DNA from: an uncultured Atopobiaceae bacterium
Lineage (GTDB): Bacteria > Actinomycetota > Coriobacteriia > Coriobacteriales > Atopobiaceae
Reading direction: 5' to 3'
Assembly: GCA_905233865.1 (NCBI GenBank)
Contig: CAJOGH010000076.1
Coordinates: forward strand, 1-5,052
DNA: 5,052 nucleotides
Positions 1-4,632 of this stretch are shown piece by piece. The position numbers were made by a program, and so were the translations under genes. How positions within the stretch are numbered: the first letter of the stretch is position 1; the number at the start of each line of letters is the position of its first letter. The notes beneath the pieces are model-generated. The model was not told the origin of the DNA, did no database searches, and worked only from the letters and a program-made list of their open reading frames with translations.

Positions 1-2
1 GC

Positions 3-359
3 GCCATCCGCCGCAAGATGCGCGTGGCCAAGATCGTCTCGTGGGTCACGGCCGCCGTCATGATCGTGGACCTGGCCCTCGTGGGCTCCATTCCCTCGCA
101 GTTCGAGGCGGCCGCAAAGCAGCTGGCTGCCTCTGGCCAGGAGTCCATGATGAGCATCATGAACATGATGGCCAACCCTTGGGGGAGCGGCTACTCCACG
201 AGCGCGTCCAGCACGGACGTCACGCTGCTTCTGGGCTTCTGGCTGGGGCTGGTGGCCGTGCTCGCTCTGGGCGCCAGTGCCATTCGCGCCGCTAGCCTGC
301 GCATCACGGAGCGCGAGAAGACCCTAGCGGAGGCCAAGAGAAAGTACGGCCGCCACTAG
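3..359 (+). CDS. membrane protein, 3' part only (gene begins upstream of the window)
   Basis: I do not recognise this gene. The reading frame is open to the left edge (five codons, A-I-R-R-K, before the first Met at 18), and no ribosome binding site precedes that Met, so this is most likely the C-terminal portion of a longer protein. Numbered from that Met, the product has a hydrophobic segment at about residues 5-25, a polar stretch of about 45 residues, a second hydrophobic segment at about 69-92, and a basic, charged tail ending K-R-K-Y-G-R-H. This suggests two membrane helices with a basic cytoplasmic tail. The connecting stretch holds five Met within eight residues (44-51), followed by a Gly/Ser/Thr-rich linker. 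The gene is the only one on the + strand and converges on the HD hydrolase gene, with 32 bases between the two stop codons. No T-rich terminator hairpin is visible in that gap. Protein-coding status is likely from the helix pattern; function is unknown. Confidence 0.6.
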   Translation, partial: AIRRKMRVAKIVSWVTAAVMIVDLALVGSIPSQFEAAAKQLAASGQESMMSIMNMMANPWGSGYSTSASSTDVTLLLGFWLGLVAVLALGASAIRAASLRITEREKTLAEAKRKYGRH

Positions 360-391
360 GGTCTGCTTGGGTCTTGCCTGTGAGAGAGCCT

Positions 392-988
392 TTACGCCTC
401 GAAGGTGTCGCGGTCCGGCGCAAAGGACTGCATGGCCTCGATGGTGCGCTGGAAGAGCTCAGGCAGCTCCCAGCCGAGCATCTCAGCGCCCTTCGTGATG
501 ACATCGCGGTCGCAGCCGGCGGCAAAGCTCTTGGTCTTGAACTTCTTCTTGAGCGACTTGACGGTAAAGTCCATGACCGACTTGGACGGGCGCATGAGGA
601 CCGCGGCCTGGATGAGGCCCGACAGTTCATCGGTGGCAAAGAGGATCTTCTCCATCGTGTGCTCGGGCGCGGGAAGCTCATCGTTGAAGTCGGAGTTGTG
701 AGACTGGATGGCGCGGATCAGCTCGGGAGAGGCGCCCTCGGCCTCCAGGATCTCACCAGCATAGACGGTGTGCTTCTGAGGCTCGTCGTCGTGCTCCTCC
801 CAGTCTAGGTCGTGCAGGAGGCCCGCGATGCCCCAGAACTCCTCGTTCTCGGGGTCGTACTCACGCGCGAAGTAGCGCATGATGCCCTCGAGGGTCTCGC
901 CGTGCTCGATGTGGAACTCGTCCTTGTTGTGCTCGCACAGAAGCTCGTGCGCGCGCTCGCGCGTGATGCCCGCGTTGAGTGTAGCCAT
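392..988 (-). CDS. HD-superfamily hydrolase (HDIG-type predicted phosphohydrolase)
   Basis: This is a 198-residue soluble protein of the small HD hydrolase family resembling COG2316. HD proteins are metal-dependent phosphohydrolases, many acting on nucleotides; the substrate here cannot be deduced. The visible metal-ligand pattern is His29, His59-Asp60 (in G-L-L-H-D-L-D), His73, His97 (in A-I-Q-S-H-N) and Asp120 (in A-T-D-E-L-S-G-L-I). The C-terminal part carries the Lys-rich K-K-K-F-K-T-K-S-F-A-A-G-x-D-R stretch (about 147-161) that I associate with this family. The frame stays open for 75 more codons to 1213, but those would run back through the upstream terminator and into the end of the PTS gene, and have an unrelated Pro/Arg-rich composition. 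An AAAAGGAGA site seven bases before the ATG at 988 fixes the start there. The gene follows the PTS gene on the same strand but is separated from it by a terminator, so it is probably transcribed from its own promoter in 989-1092. Confidence 0.9.
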   Translation of the reverse strand: MATLNAGITRERAHELLCEHNKDEFHIEHGETLEGIMRYFAREYDPENEEFWGIAGLLHDLDWEEHDDEPQKHTVYAGEILEAEGASPELIRAIQSHNSDFNDELPAPEHTMEKILFATDELSGLIQAAVLMRPSKSVMDFTVKSLKKKFKTKSFAAGCDRDVITKGAEMLGWELPELFQRTIEAMQSFAPDRDTFEA

Positions 989-994
989 ACCTCG

Positions 995-1003
995 TCTCCT
1001 TTT
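995..1003 (-). promoter_or_regulatory. ribosome binding site fixing the HD hydrolase start
   Basis: Read on the - strand this is AAAAGGAGA. The AGGAG core (996-1000) lies seven bases before the ATG at 988. It decides the start against the upstream in-frame Met at 1213, which would make the protein 75 residues longer and overlap the neighbouring PTS gene. Confidence 0.85.
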
Positions 1004-1092
1004 GTCGATAAGAGCCAGCTCGTTGTCACACTGCTCCCACTTTACCCGTTTGCGAGTCACGTTAACAGCTCGCCCTCTGTATTGGAGTTTGG

Positions 1093-1127
1093 TAAAACGA
1101 ACGGCCCCGCTGACGCGAGGCCGTTCG
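1093..1127 (-). terminator. intrinsic terminator of the PTS IIA gene
   Basis: A perfect 9-bp stem pairs 1098-1106 (CGAACGGCC) with 1119-1127. After one C/A mismatch the stem continues for three more pairs (1108-1110 with 1115-1117) around the four-base loop TGAC. On the - strand the hairpin is followed directly by TTTT (1097-1094). It sits 21 bases past the TAA stop of the PTS gene. Its orientation and T-run indicate termination of leftward transcription, which separates the PTS gene from the HD hydrolase gene. Confidence 0.85.
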
Positions 1128-1148
1128 CAAGGTGATATGTGCCTTGAC

Positions 1149-1604
1149 TTAGTCGTCCAGGCCGGCGTTGATGAGACCGGCGATCTGGGCGGCGTCGGAG
1201 GAGGCGAGGACATTCTCGCAGAAGCTGGCGTCGACGAGCATCATGGCCACCTTGGAGAGGAGCTTGAGGTGAGTGGTGCCAGCCTCGCCGTCGGGAACGA
1301 GCAGGGCGATGGCGACCTTGACGGGCGAACCGTCCAGGGCCTGCCAGTCGATCTCGTTGGCAAACTTGACCACGATGACGGCGGCCTTGTTCACAGAGGA
1401 GCTCTTGGCGTGGGGGATGGCAAAGCCGCCCTGCATGCCCGTGGTGCCCTCGGCCTCACGCGCCTTAAAGGCCGCCAGCAGGTCGTCGACGGAATCGCTG
1501 ATGCCCAGCTCGACGCCCTTGGCAGCGATGAACTGGAGGGCCTCGTCAACGGTGGTAGCGGGGTTGTCAAGGAAGACCTGGGACGCGGGAACGAAGTCGC
1601 TCAT
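1149..1604 (-). CDS. PTS sugar-transporter IIA subunit, fructose/mannitol (PtsN-like) type
   Basis: This is a 151-residue single-domain protein of the IIA-Fru/Mtl/Ntr family. Such cytoplasmic proteins accept phosphate from HPr on a histidine and pass it to a IIB domain, or act as regulators. The active-site motif G-G-F-A-I-P-H-A-K puts the phosphorylatable His at residue 65. A second conserved His follows at 112 in T-H-L-K-L-L-S-K-V-A. Length and His spacing match a complete lone IIA domain (usually about 145-160 residues). The frame extends 20 codons further to 1664, but an AAAAGGAG site five bases before the ATG at 1604 fixes the start. No IIB, IIC or sugar-metabolism gene is in the window, so it may serve a transporter encoded elsewhere or be regulatory. 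The sugar specificity cannot be read, so I give no symbol. A hairpin ends the operon upstream of it and an intrinsic terminator follows it, so it is probably transcribed alone. Confidence 0.92.
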   Translation of the reverse strand: MSDFVPASQVFLDNPATTVDEALQFIAAKGVELGISDSVDDLLAAFKAREAEGTTGMQGGFAIPHAKSSSVNKAAVIVVKFANEIDWQALDGSPVKVAIALLVPDGEAGTTHLKLLSKVAMMLVDASFCENVLASSDAAQIAGLINAGLDD

Positions 1605-1609
1605 GAATA

Positions 1610-1617
1610 CTCCTTTT
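1610..1617 (-). promoter_or_regulatory. ribosome binding site fixing the PTS IIA start
   Basis: Read on the - strand this is AAAAGGAG, five bases before the ATG at 1604. It favours that start over the in-frame Met at 1664. The extra 20 residues would be basic and unlike the N-terminus of the family. Confidence 0.85.
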
Positions 1618-1624
1618 CTCAGGC

Positions 1625-1670
1625 GCGCAACCATTGCACGCCGTTTTAGCAACGCGCAAAGCATAGCACG
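1625..1670. repeat. pair of imperfect direct repeats in the PTS IIA promoter/leader
   Basis: The copy at 1625-1640 reads GCGCAACCATTGCACG and the copy at 1654-1670 reads GCGCAAAGCATAGCACG. They share GCGCAA, AT and GCACG, and differ at three positions and one gap. Their starts are 29 bases apart, close to three helical turns, so both could face the same side of the DNA. The right copy covers the possible -10 element and the left copy lies between it and the ribosome binding site. This arrangement would suit an operator pair, but that is inference. Confidence 0.35.
1660..1668 (-). promoter_or_regulatory. possible extended -10 promoter element for the PTS IIA gene
   Basis: Read on the - strand this is TGCTATGCT, an extended -10 pattern (TG, one base, then TATGCT, matching TATAAT at four of six positions). 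It would give a leader of about 50 bases before the ATG at 1604. No good TTGACA-like -35 hexamer is found at the usual distance, which an extended -10 can tolerate. This is a weak motif-only call. The element lies inside one copy of the direct repeat at 1654-1670. Confidence 0.3.
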
Positions 1671-1693
1671 ATAAGGGTGCCTAGATAGAGCTA

Positions 1694-1749
1694 AGGGCCC
1701 CTGCTCGCACAGATAAGCACGAAATATGCCATCTGTGGGCAGGGGCCCT
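1694..1749 (-). terminator. long three-tier hairpin ending the nfnA-nfnB-DUF308 unit (probable terminator)
   Basis: The outer stem is a perfect 11 bp (1694-1704 AGGGCCCCTGC with 1739-1749). After a small asymmetric internal loop (three bases against one) there is a perfect 7-bp stem (1708-1714 CACAGAT with 1731-1737). Inside that, three more pairs (1717-1719 with 1727-1729) close a seven-base loop. The hairpin starts 17 bases past the stop of the DUF308 gene and lies upstream of the PTS gene. On the - strand it is followed by TTAGCTCTATCT, which is only moderately T-rich. It is therefore a less typical intrinsic terminator than the one at 1093-1127, and may also stabilise the 3' end of the transcript. 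Confidence 0.6.
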
Positions 1750-1766
1750 GTCTTGTGTCTCAGACG

Positions 1767-2309
1767 CTAGGACTTGATTGCCACACCCAGGGCGATGCGG
1801 GTGCAGCCGCTAAAGATGAGGCAGAAGCCCAGATAGAGGCCAAAGGCCGCGAGAACGGCGGCGGGGGCCAAAAAGCCGTAGAAGGCGGCGATGATCTCCA
1901 GGACGCCCAGGAGCACCTGCGCGATGGTCATGCCGATGCCAATGACGGACGAGAACGACACGGCCTGAACGATGACGACGATACCGTTGACGAGCAGGTA
2001 GGCCATCATGATGACAGCGGCAAGATGCTCCACGCCATAGGTGAAGCCGGGGACGGCCATGTTGAGGACCATGAACACGACGCCAAGGATGCCGACCACG
2101 AGGGCGAGCGTGCCGTCGATGCCGACGAGGCCCGACGCACCGCCTGCGGAGCGCGCCATCACGTAGCCGACGATGGTCATGATGCCCATGAGGCCGATGA
2201 TAACGGCGGTCACGTAGCCGTAGACGATAGACGAGCCGAACGGGTACCAGATGCACACGCATCCCGCGATGATCGTGAGGATACCCATGATGATGTTGAG
2301 TGCCTTCAT
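1767..2309 (-). CDS. DUF308/HdeD-like six-helix membrane protein
   Basis: This is a 180-residue integral membrane protein, the usual length of the DUF308 (HdeD-like) family, whose biochemical role is not established. Six hydrophobic segments lie at about residues 4-22, 30-50, 66-86, 94-116, 122-144 and 148-170, with very short polar connections. The repeated G-I-L-T-I-I-A-G, V-G-I-L-G-V-V and L-L-G-V-L-E-I-I-A-A segments are typical of the internally repeated helix hairpins in this family. Charged residues are few (for example Arg53, Asp65, Glu94, Glu138, Arg171), and the C-terminus is short and basic. An AGGAG site six bases before the ATG at 2309 supports the start. The gene begins 29 bases after the nfnB stop on the same strand, so co-transcription with nfnAB is likely. 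The name HdeD comes from an acid-resistance gene of E. coli; acid resistance should not be assumed here. Confidence 0.85.
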   Translation of the reverse strand: MKALNIIMGILTIIAGCVCIWYPFGSSIVYGYVTAVIIGLMGIMTIVGYVMARSAGGASGLVGIDGTLALVVGILGVVFMVLNMAVPGFTYGVEHLAAVIMMAYLLVNGIVVIVQAVSFSSVIGIGMTIAQVLLGVLEIIAAFYGFLAPAAVLAAFGLYLGFCLIFSGCTRIALGVAIKS

Positions 2310-2338
2310 GACGTTCTCCTGTTCTGTGCTGAGCTAGG

Positions 2339-3739
2339 CTACTTGGTGAGCTCGCGCGTCATGCTCGCGGCAGCCGCCTTGCCAGCGCCCATGGCCAGGA
2401 TGACCGTGGCGGCGCCGGTGACGATGTCACCGCCGGACCAGATGCGCGGGTCGGAGGTGCGGCCCTCCTCGTCGGCCTCGATGTAGCCCCACTTGTTGAG
2501 CTTGATGTCGCCAATCATGGACGCGAACGGGTTGGCGTTGGTGCCAATGGCGCTGATGGCAACGTCGCAGGGGATGTCCTCGATCTCGCCCTCGATGGGC
2601 ACGGGGCGCCTGCGGCCGCTCTCGTCGGGCTCGCCGAGCTCCATGTGCTGCACGCGGATGGCAGCCACGCTGCCGTCCTCGCCGGCCAGGAACTCCAGCG
2701 GCGAGACGAGCTCCATGATCTTGATGCCCTCCTCCTTGGCGTGGTGCACCTCGGCCAGACGGGCGGGCATCTCGGCCTCCGTGCGGCGGTAGGCGAGGGT
2801 GACGTTCTCCGCGCCCAGGCGTTTGGCCGTGCGGACAGCGTCCATGGCCACGTTGCCGCCGCCAAAGACCACGACGTTCTTGCCGTGCTTGGTGGGGGTG
2901 TCGTACTCGGGGAACATGTTCGCCTTCATGAGGTTCACGCGGGTGAGGTACTCGTTGGCAAAGAAGACGTTGGGCAGGTTCTCGCCGGGGATGTTGAGCA
3001 GCTTGGGAAGGCCGGCGCCCGTTGCGATGTAGAGCGCGTCAAAGCCCTCGTCAAAGAGCTCCTGGGCGTCGGTGATGCGGCCGACGACTGCGTTGTACTC
3101 AAACTTGACGCCCAGCTCGGCCAGGCCGTCGATCTCGCGCTTGACGATGGCCTTGGGCAGGCGGAACTCGGGGATGCCGTAGACCAGCACGCCGCCGCCC
3201 GTGGGGAATGCCTCAAAGACGGTGACGTCAAAGCCGTTGCGGGCAAGCTCGCCGGCGCAGGTGATGCCAGAGGGGCCGGAGCCGATGACGGCGACCTTCT
3301 TGCCATTGGGAGCTGCGACCTCGGGCTTGCTGGCAAGCTCGGGCTGGTCGCCCAGGAAGCGCTCGAGCTGGCCGATGGCCACCGGCTCGCTCTTCTTGCC
3401 CAGGATGCACTTGCCCTCGCACTGGCTCTCCTGCGGGCACACGCGGCCGCAGATGGCGGGGAGCATGGAGTCCTGGCGGATGATGTCAAGGCCGCGGCCG
3501 AACTCCTCGTCGCGGATGGCCTCGATGAACTGAGGGATCTGGATGTTCACGGGGCAGCCCTGGACGCAGAGCGGCTTCTTGCAGTTGAGGCAGCGGTTGG
3601 CCTCGGCCAGCGCCATCTCCTTGGTATAGCCCTTGTCGACGGGACGGAAGTCGCGGGCGCGCTCGCAGGCGTCCTCCTCGTTGTAGGGCGTGCGGGGGGC
3701 CTTGAGGTTGGGAACGTACTTACCGTTTACCTGTGGCAT
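2339..3739 (-). CDS. nfnB: NfnB-type NADPH-binding flavoprotein (GltD-like large subunit of ferredoxin:NADP+ oxidoreductase)
   Basis: This 466-residue protein has the GltD fold and the length of NfnB, the large subunit of the NADH-dependent reduced ferredoxin:NADP+ oxidoreductase. An N-terminal ferredoxin-like part carries two [4Fe-4S] motifs: C50-x2-C-x4-C-x3-C62 and C97-x3-C-x5-C-x3-C111. A Glu (104) inside the second, in C-P-Q-E-S-Q-C, may be a cluster ligand as I recall from Nfn structures. The FAD-binding Rossmann motif is V-I-G-S-G-P-S-G at about 151-158. The NAD(P)H motif is F-G-G-G-N-V-A-M-D at 292-300, and the A-Y-R-R-T stretch at 316-320 fits NADPH preference. The FAD-contacting C-terminal G-G-D-I-V-T-G-A-A motif is at 437-445. 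The ATG overlaps the end of nfnA by 13 bases and has a GAGGAGG site within nfnA. Database names for this protein vary (gltA, sudA, small glutamate synthase subunit). Pairing with NfnA and absence of a glutamate synthase large subunit nearby favour Nfn, although sulfide dehydrogenase-type activity cannot be excluded. Confidence 0.88.
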   Translation of the reverse strand: MPQVNGKYVPNLKAPRTPYNEEDACERARDFRPVDKGYTKEMALAEANRCLNCKKPLCVQGCPVNIQIPQFIEAIRDEEFGRGLDIIRQDSMLPAICGRVCPQESQCEGKCILGKKSEPVAIGQLERFLGDQPELASKPEVAAPNGKKVAVIGSGPSGITCAGELARNGFDVTVFEAFPTGGGVLVYGIPEFRLPKAIVKREIDGLAELGVKFEYNAVVGRITDAQELFDEGFDALYIATGAGLPKLLNIPGENLPNVFFANEYLTRVNLMKANMFPEYDTPTKHGKNVVVFGGGNVAMDAVRTAKRLGAENVTLAYRRTEAEMPARLAEVHHAKEEGIKIMELVSPLEFLAGEDGSVAAIRVQHMELGEPDESGRRRPVPIEGEIEDIPCDVAISAIGTNANPFASMIGDIKLNKWGYIEADEEGRTSDPRIWSGGDIVTGAATVILAMGAGKAAAASMTRELTK

Positions 3740-4572
3740 GCGCAGGTCGCCTCCTCGTAAGCCTTGAGGGCCTGGCCCTCTTCCGTGCGGTATGCGGCCT
3801 GGCGGGCGCGCAGGTCGTCCCAGTCAACCTGGGTCGCGTCAAAGTCGGGTCCGTCGACGCAGGCGAACTTGGTCTGCCCGCCCACGGTCACGCGGCAGCA
3901 GCCGCACATGCCGGTGCCGTCGACCATGATGGGGTTGAGCGACGCCGTGATGGGCATGTCGTACTTCTGGCACGTGAGCGCGCTGAACTTCATCATGGGC
4001 ACGGGACCGACAGCAAAGACCTGGTCGATGGCCTTGTCCTGGCACAGGCGCTCGAGCGGGGCGGTGACCACGCCCTTCTCGCCGTAGGAGCCGTCATCGG
4101 TGGTGATGTGGATGTGGTCCTCGGGCAGGATGGAGCGGAACTGCTCCTCGAGCAGCAGCAGGTCCTTGGTGCGCGCGCCCATGATGGCGTGGACCTCGTG
4201 ACCGCTCTCGACGAGCATGCGGGCGACCGGGAAGGCGATGGCCAGGCCGACGCCGCCACCGATGACCGCCCAGGAGCCCTTGCTCATCTCGGTGGGGCAG
4301 CCAAGGGGACCGGTCACGTCCAGGATCTCGTCGCCAGCCTCCAGCTTGGACAGCTGCATGGTGGTTTTGCCCACCACCATGAAGATGAACTCGATCCAAC
4401 CCTCGTCAGCGTTCCAGTTGGCAAAGGTGAACGGCACGCGCTCACCCTTCTCGTCGGCACGGACCATGAGGAACTGGCCGGCTTGCGCTCTGCGCGCCAT
4501 CTTCGGAGCGTGCACGCGGAACTCGAAGACCTTCTCCGAGAGCTGGTGCTTCTCCAGAATCTTATACGACAT
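3727..4572 (-). CDS. nfnA: NfnA-type FAD/[2Fe-2S] subunit of ferredoxin:NADP+ oxidoreductase
   Basis: This 281-residue protein resembles the ferredoxin-NADP+ reductase-like PyrK/NfnA family. In the Nfn complex this subunit binds NAD(H) and FAD and exchanges electrons with NfnB through a [2Fe-2S] cluster. The FAD motif R-V-P-F-T-F is at residues 45-50. The nucleotide-binding G-G-G-V-G-L-A is at 105-111, and the G-P-V-P-M-M motif is at 189-194. The cluster region around 218-238 fits the PyrK spacing x4, x2, x11, but with Asp218 in place of the first Cys, followed by Cys223, Cys226 and Cys238. Asp ligation is a known NfnA feature and argues against a PyrK assignment, as does the missing pyrimidine context. 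An extra Cys225 sits between the ligands, and the protein ends in C-A-C-H-R. The ATG at 4572 has an AGGAG site nine bases upstream. The gene is first in a tight nfnA-nfnB-DUF308 series, 60 bases after pth. Confidence 0.88.
   Translation of the reverse strand: MSYKILEKHQLSEKVFEFRVHAPKMARRAQAGQFLMVRADEKGERVPFTFANWNADEGWIEFIFMVVGKTTMQLSKLEAGDEILDVTGPLGCPTEMSKGSWAVIGGGVGLAIAFPVARMLVESGHEVHAIMGARTKDLLLLEEQFRSILPEDHIHITTDDGSYGEKGVVTAPLERLCQDKAIDQVFAVGPVPMMKFSALTCQKYDMPITASLNPIMVDGTGMCGCCRVTVGGQTKFACVDGPDFDATQVDWDDLRARQAAYRTEEGQALKAYEEATCACHR
3750..3756 (-). promoter_or_regulatory. ribosome binding site of nfnB inside the nfnA coding sequence
   Basis: Read on the - strand this is GAGGAGG, ten bases before the nfnB ATG at 3739 and within the last codons of nfnA. 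It indicates that nfnB can load ribosomes itself even though it overlaps nfnA, and it supports the Met at 3739 as the start. Confidence 0.75.
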
Positions 4573-4581
4573 CTAGCATGT

Positions 4582-4586
4582 CTCCT
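4582..4586 (-). promoter_or_regulatory. ribosome binding site of nfnA
   Basis: Read on the - strand this is AGGAG (within GAGAGGAGAC), nine bases before the ATG at 4572. Another ATG at 4579 is only two bases from the AGGAG and opens a five-codon frame that ends at TAA. The spacing therefore picks 4572. Confidence 0.75.
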
Positions 4587-4595
4587 CTCTCGCTT

Positions 4596-4614
4596 GCGCG
4601 GCTCGTGGCCGCGC
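4596..4614 (-). other. GC-rich hairpin in the pth-nfnA gap
   Basis: The 60-base gap between pth and nfnA holds a perfect 7-bp stem (4596-4602 GCGCGGC with 4608-4614) around a five-base loop. It lies 18 bases past the pth stop and about ten bases before the nfnA ribosome binding site. No T-run follows on the - strand (the next bases are AAGCGAGAG), so it is not a convincing intrinsic terminator. It could be a processing, attenuation or stability element in a pth-nfnA transcript, or simply reflect high GC content. Confidence 0.35.
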
Positions 4615-4632
4615 GCACAAACTTTAACCAGT

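Noticed and set aside
360..391. Gap between the converging membrane-protein and HD genes examined for a bidirectional terminator
   Set aside because: No stem of useful length and no T-run was found on either strand.
1039..1065. Possible promoter of the HD gene: TTAACG (-35) and TAAAGT (-10) on the - strand
   Set aside because: Each hexamer matches the consensus at only four of six positions and the spacer is 15 bases, which is too weak to call, although a promoter somewhere in 989-1092 is likely.
1052..1073. GCGAG/CTCGC inverted repeat around GTTAAC upstream of the HD gene
   Set aside because: Only five base pairs match and the GTTAAC is not centred, so this is within chance for GC-rich DNA.
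879..1649. + strand open frame (256 codons) crossing the HD and PTS genes
   Set aside because: It runs through an intrinsic terminator and two intergenic or leader segments and is antisense to two genes with clear active-site motifs.
1755..2486. + strand open frame (243 codons) opposite the DUF308 gene and the end of nfnB
   Set aside because: Its extreme Asp/His/Glu/Ala content is the antisense image of a hydrophobic membrane protein, and it spans two real genes and their gap.
2645..3760. Long + strand open frame (371 codons) opposite nfnB
   Set aside because: It lies antisense to a well-supported NfnB gene, has Ala/Leu/Asp/Gly-biased composition with no recognisable domain, and is expected as a mirror frame of GC-rich third-position coding.
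4562..4579. Five-codon frame starting at an ATG just upstream of nfnA
   Set aside because: The ATG is only two bases from the AGGAG, too close for normal initiation, so a leader peptide is not supported.
4621..4626. TAAAGT on the - strand as a -10 element for nfnA
   Set aside because: No -35-like hexamer lies at a suitable distance, and the site overlaps the region just past pth with no other support.
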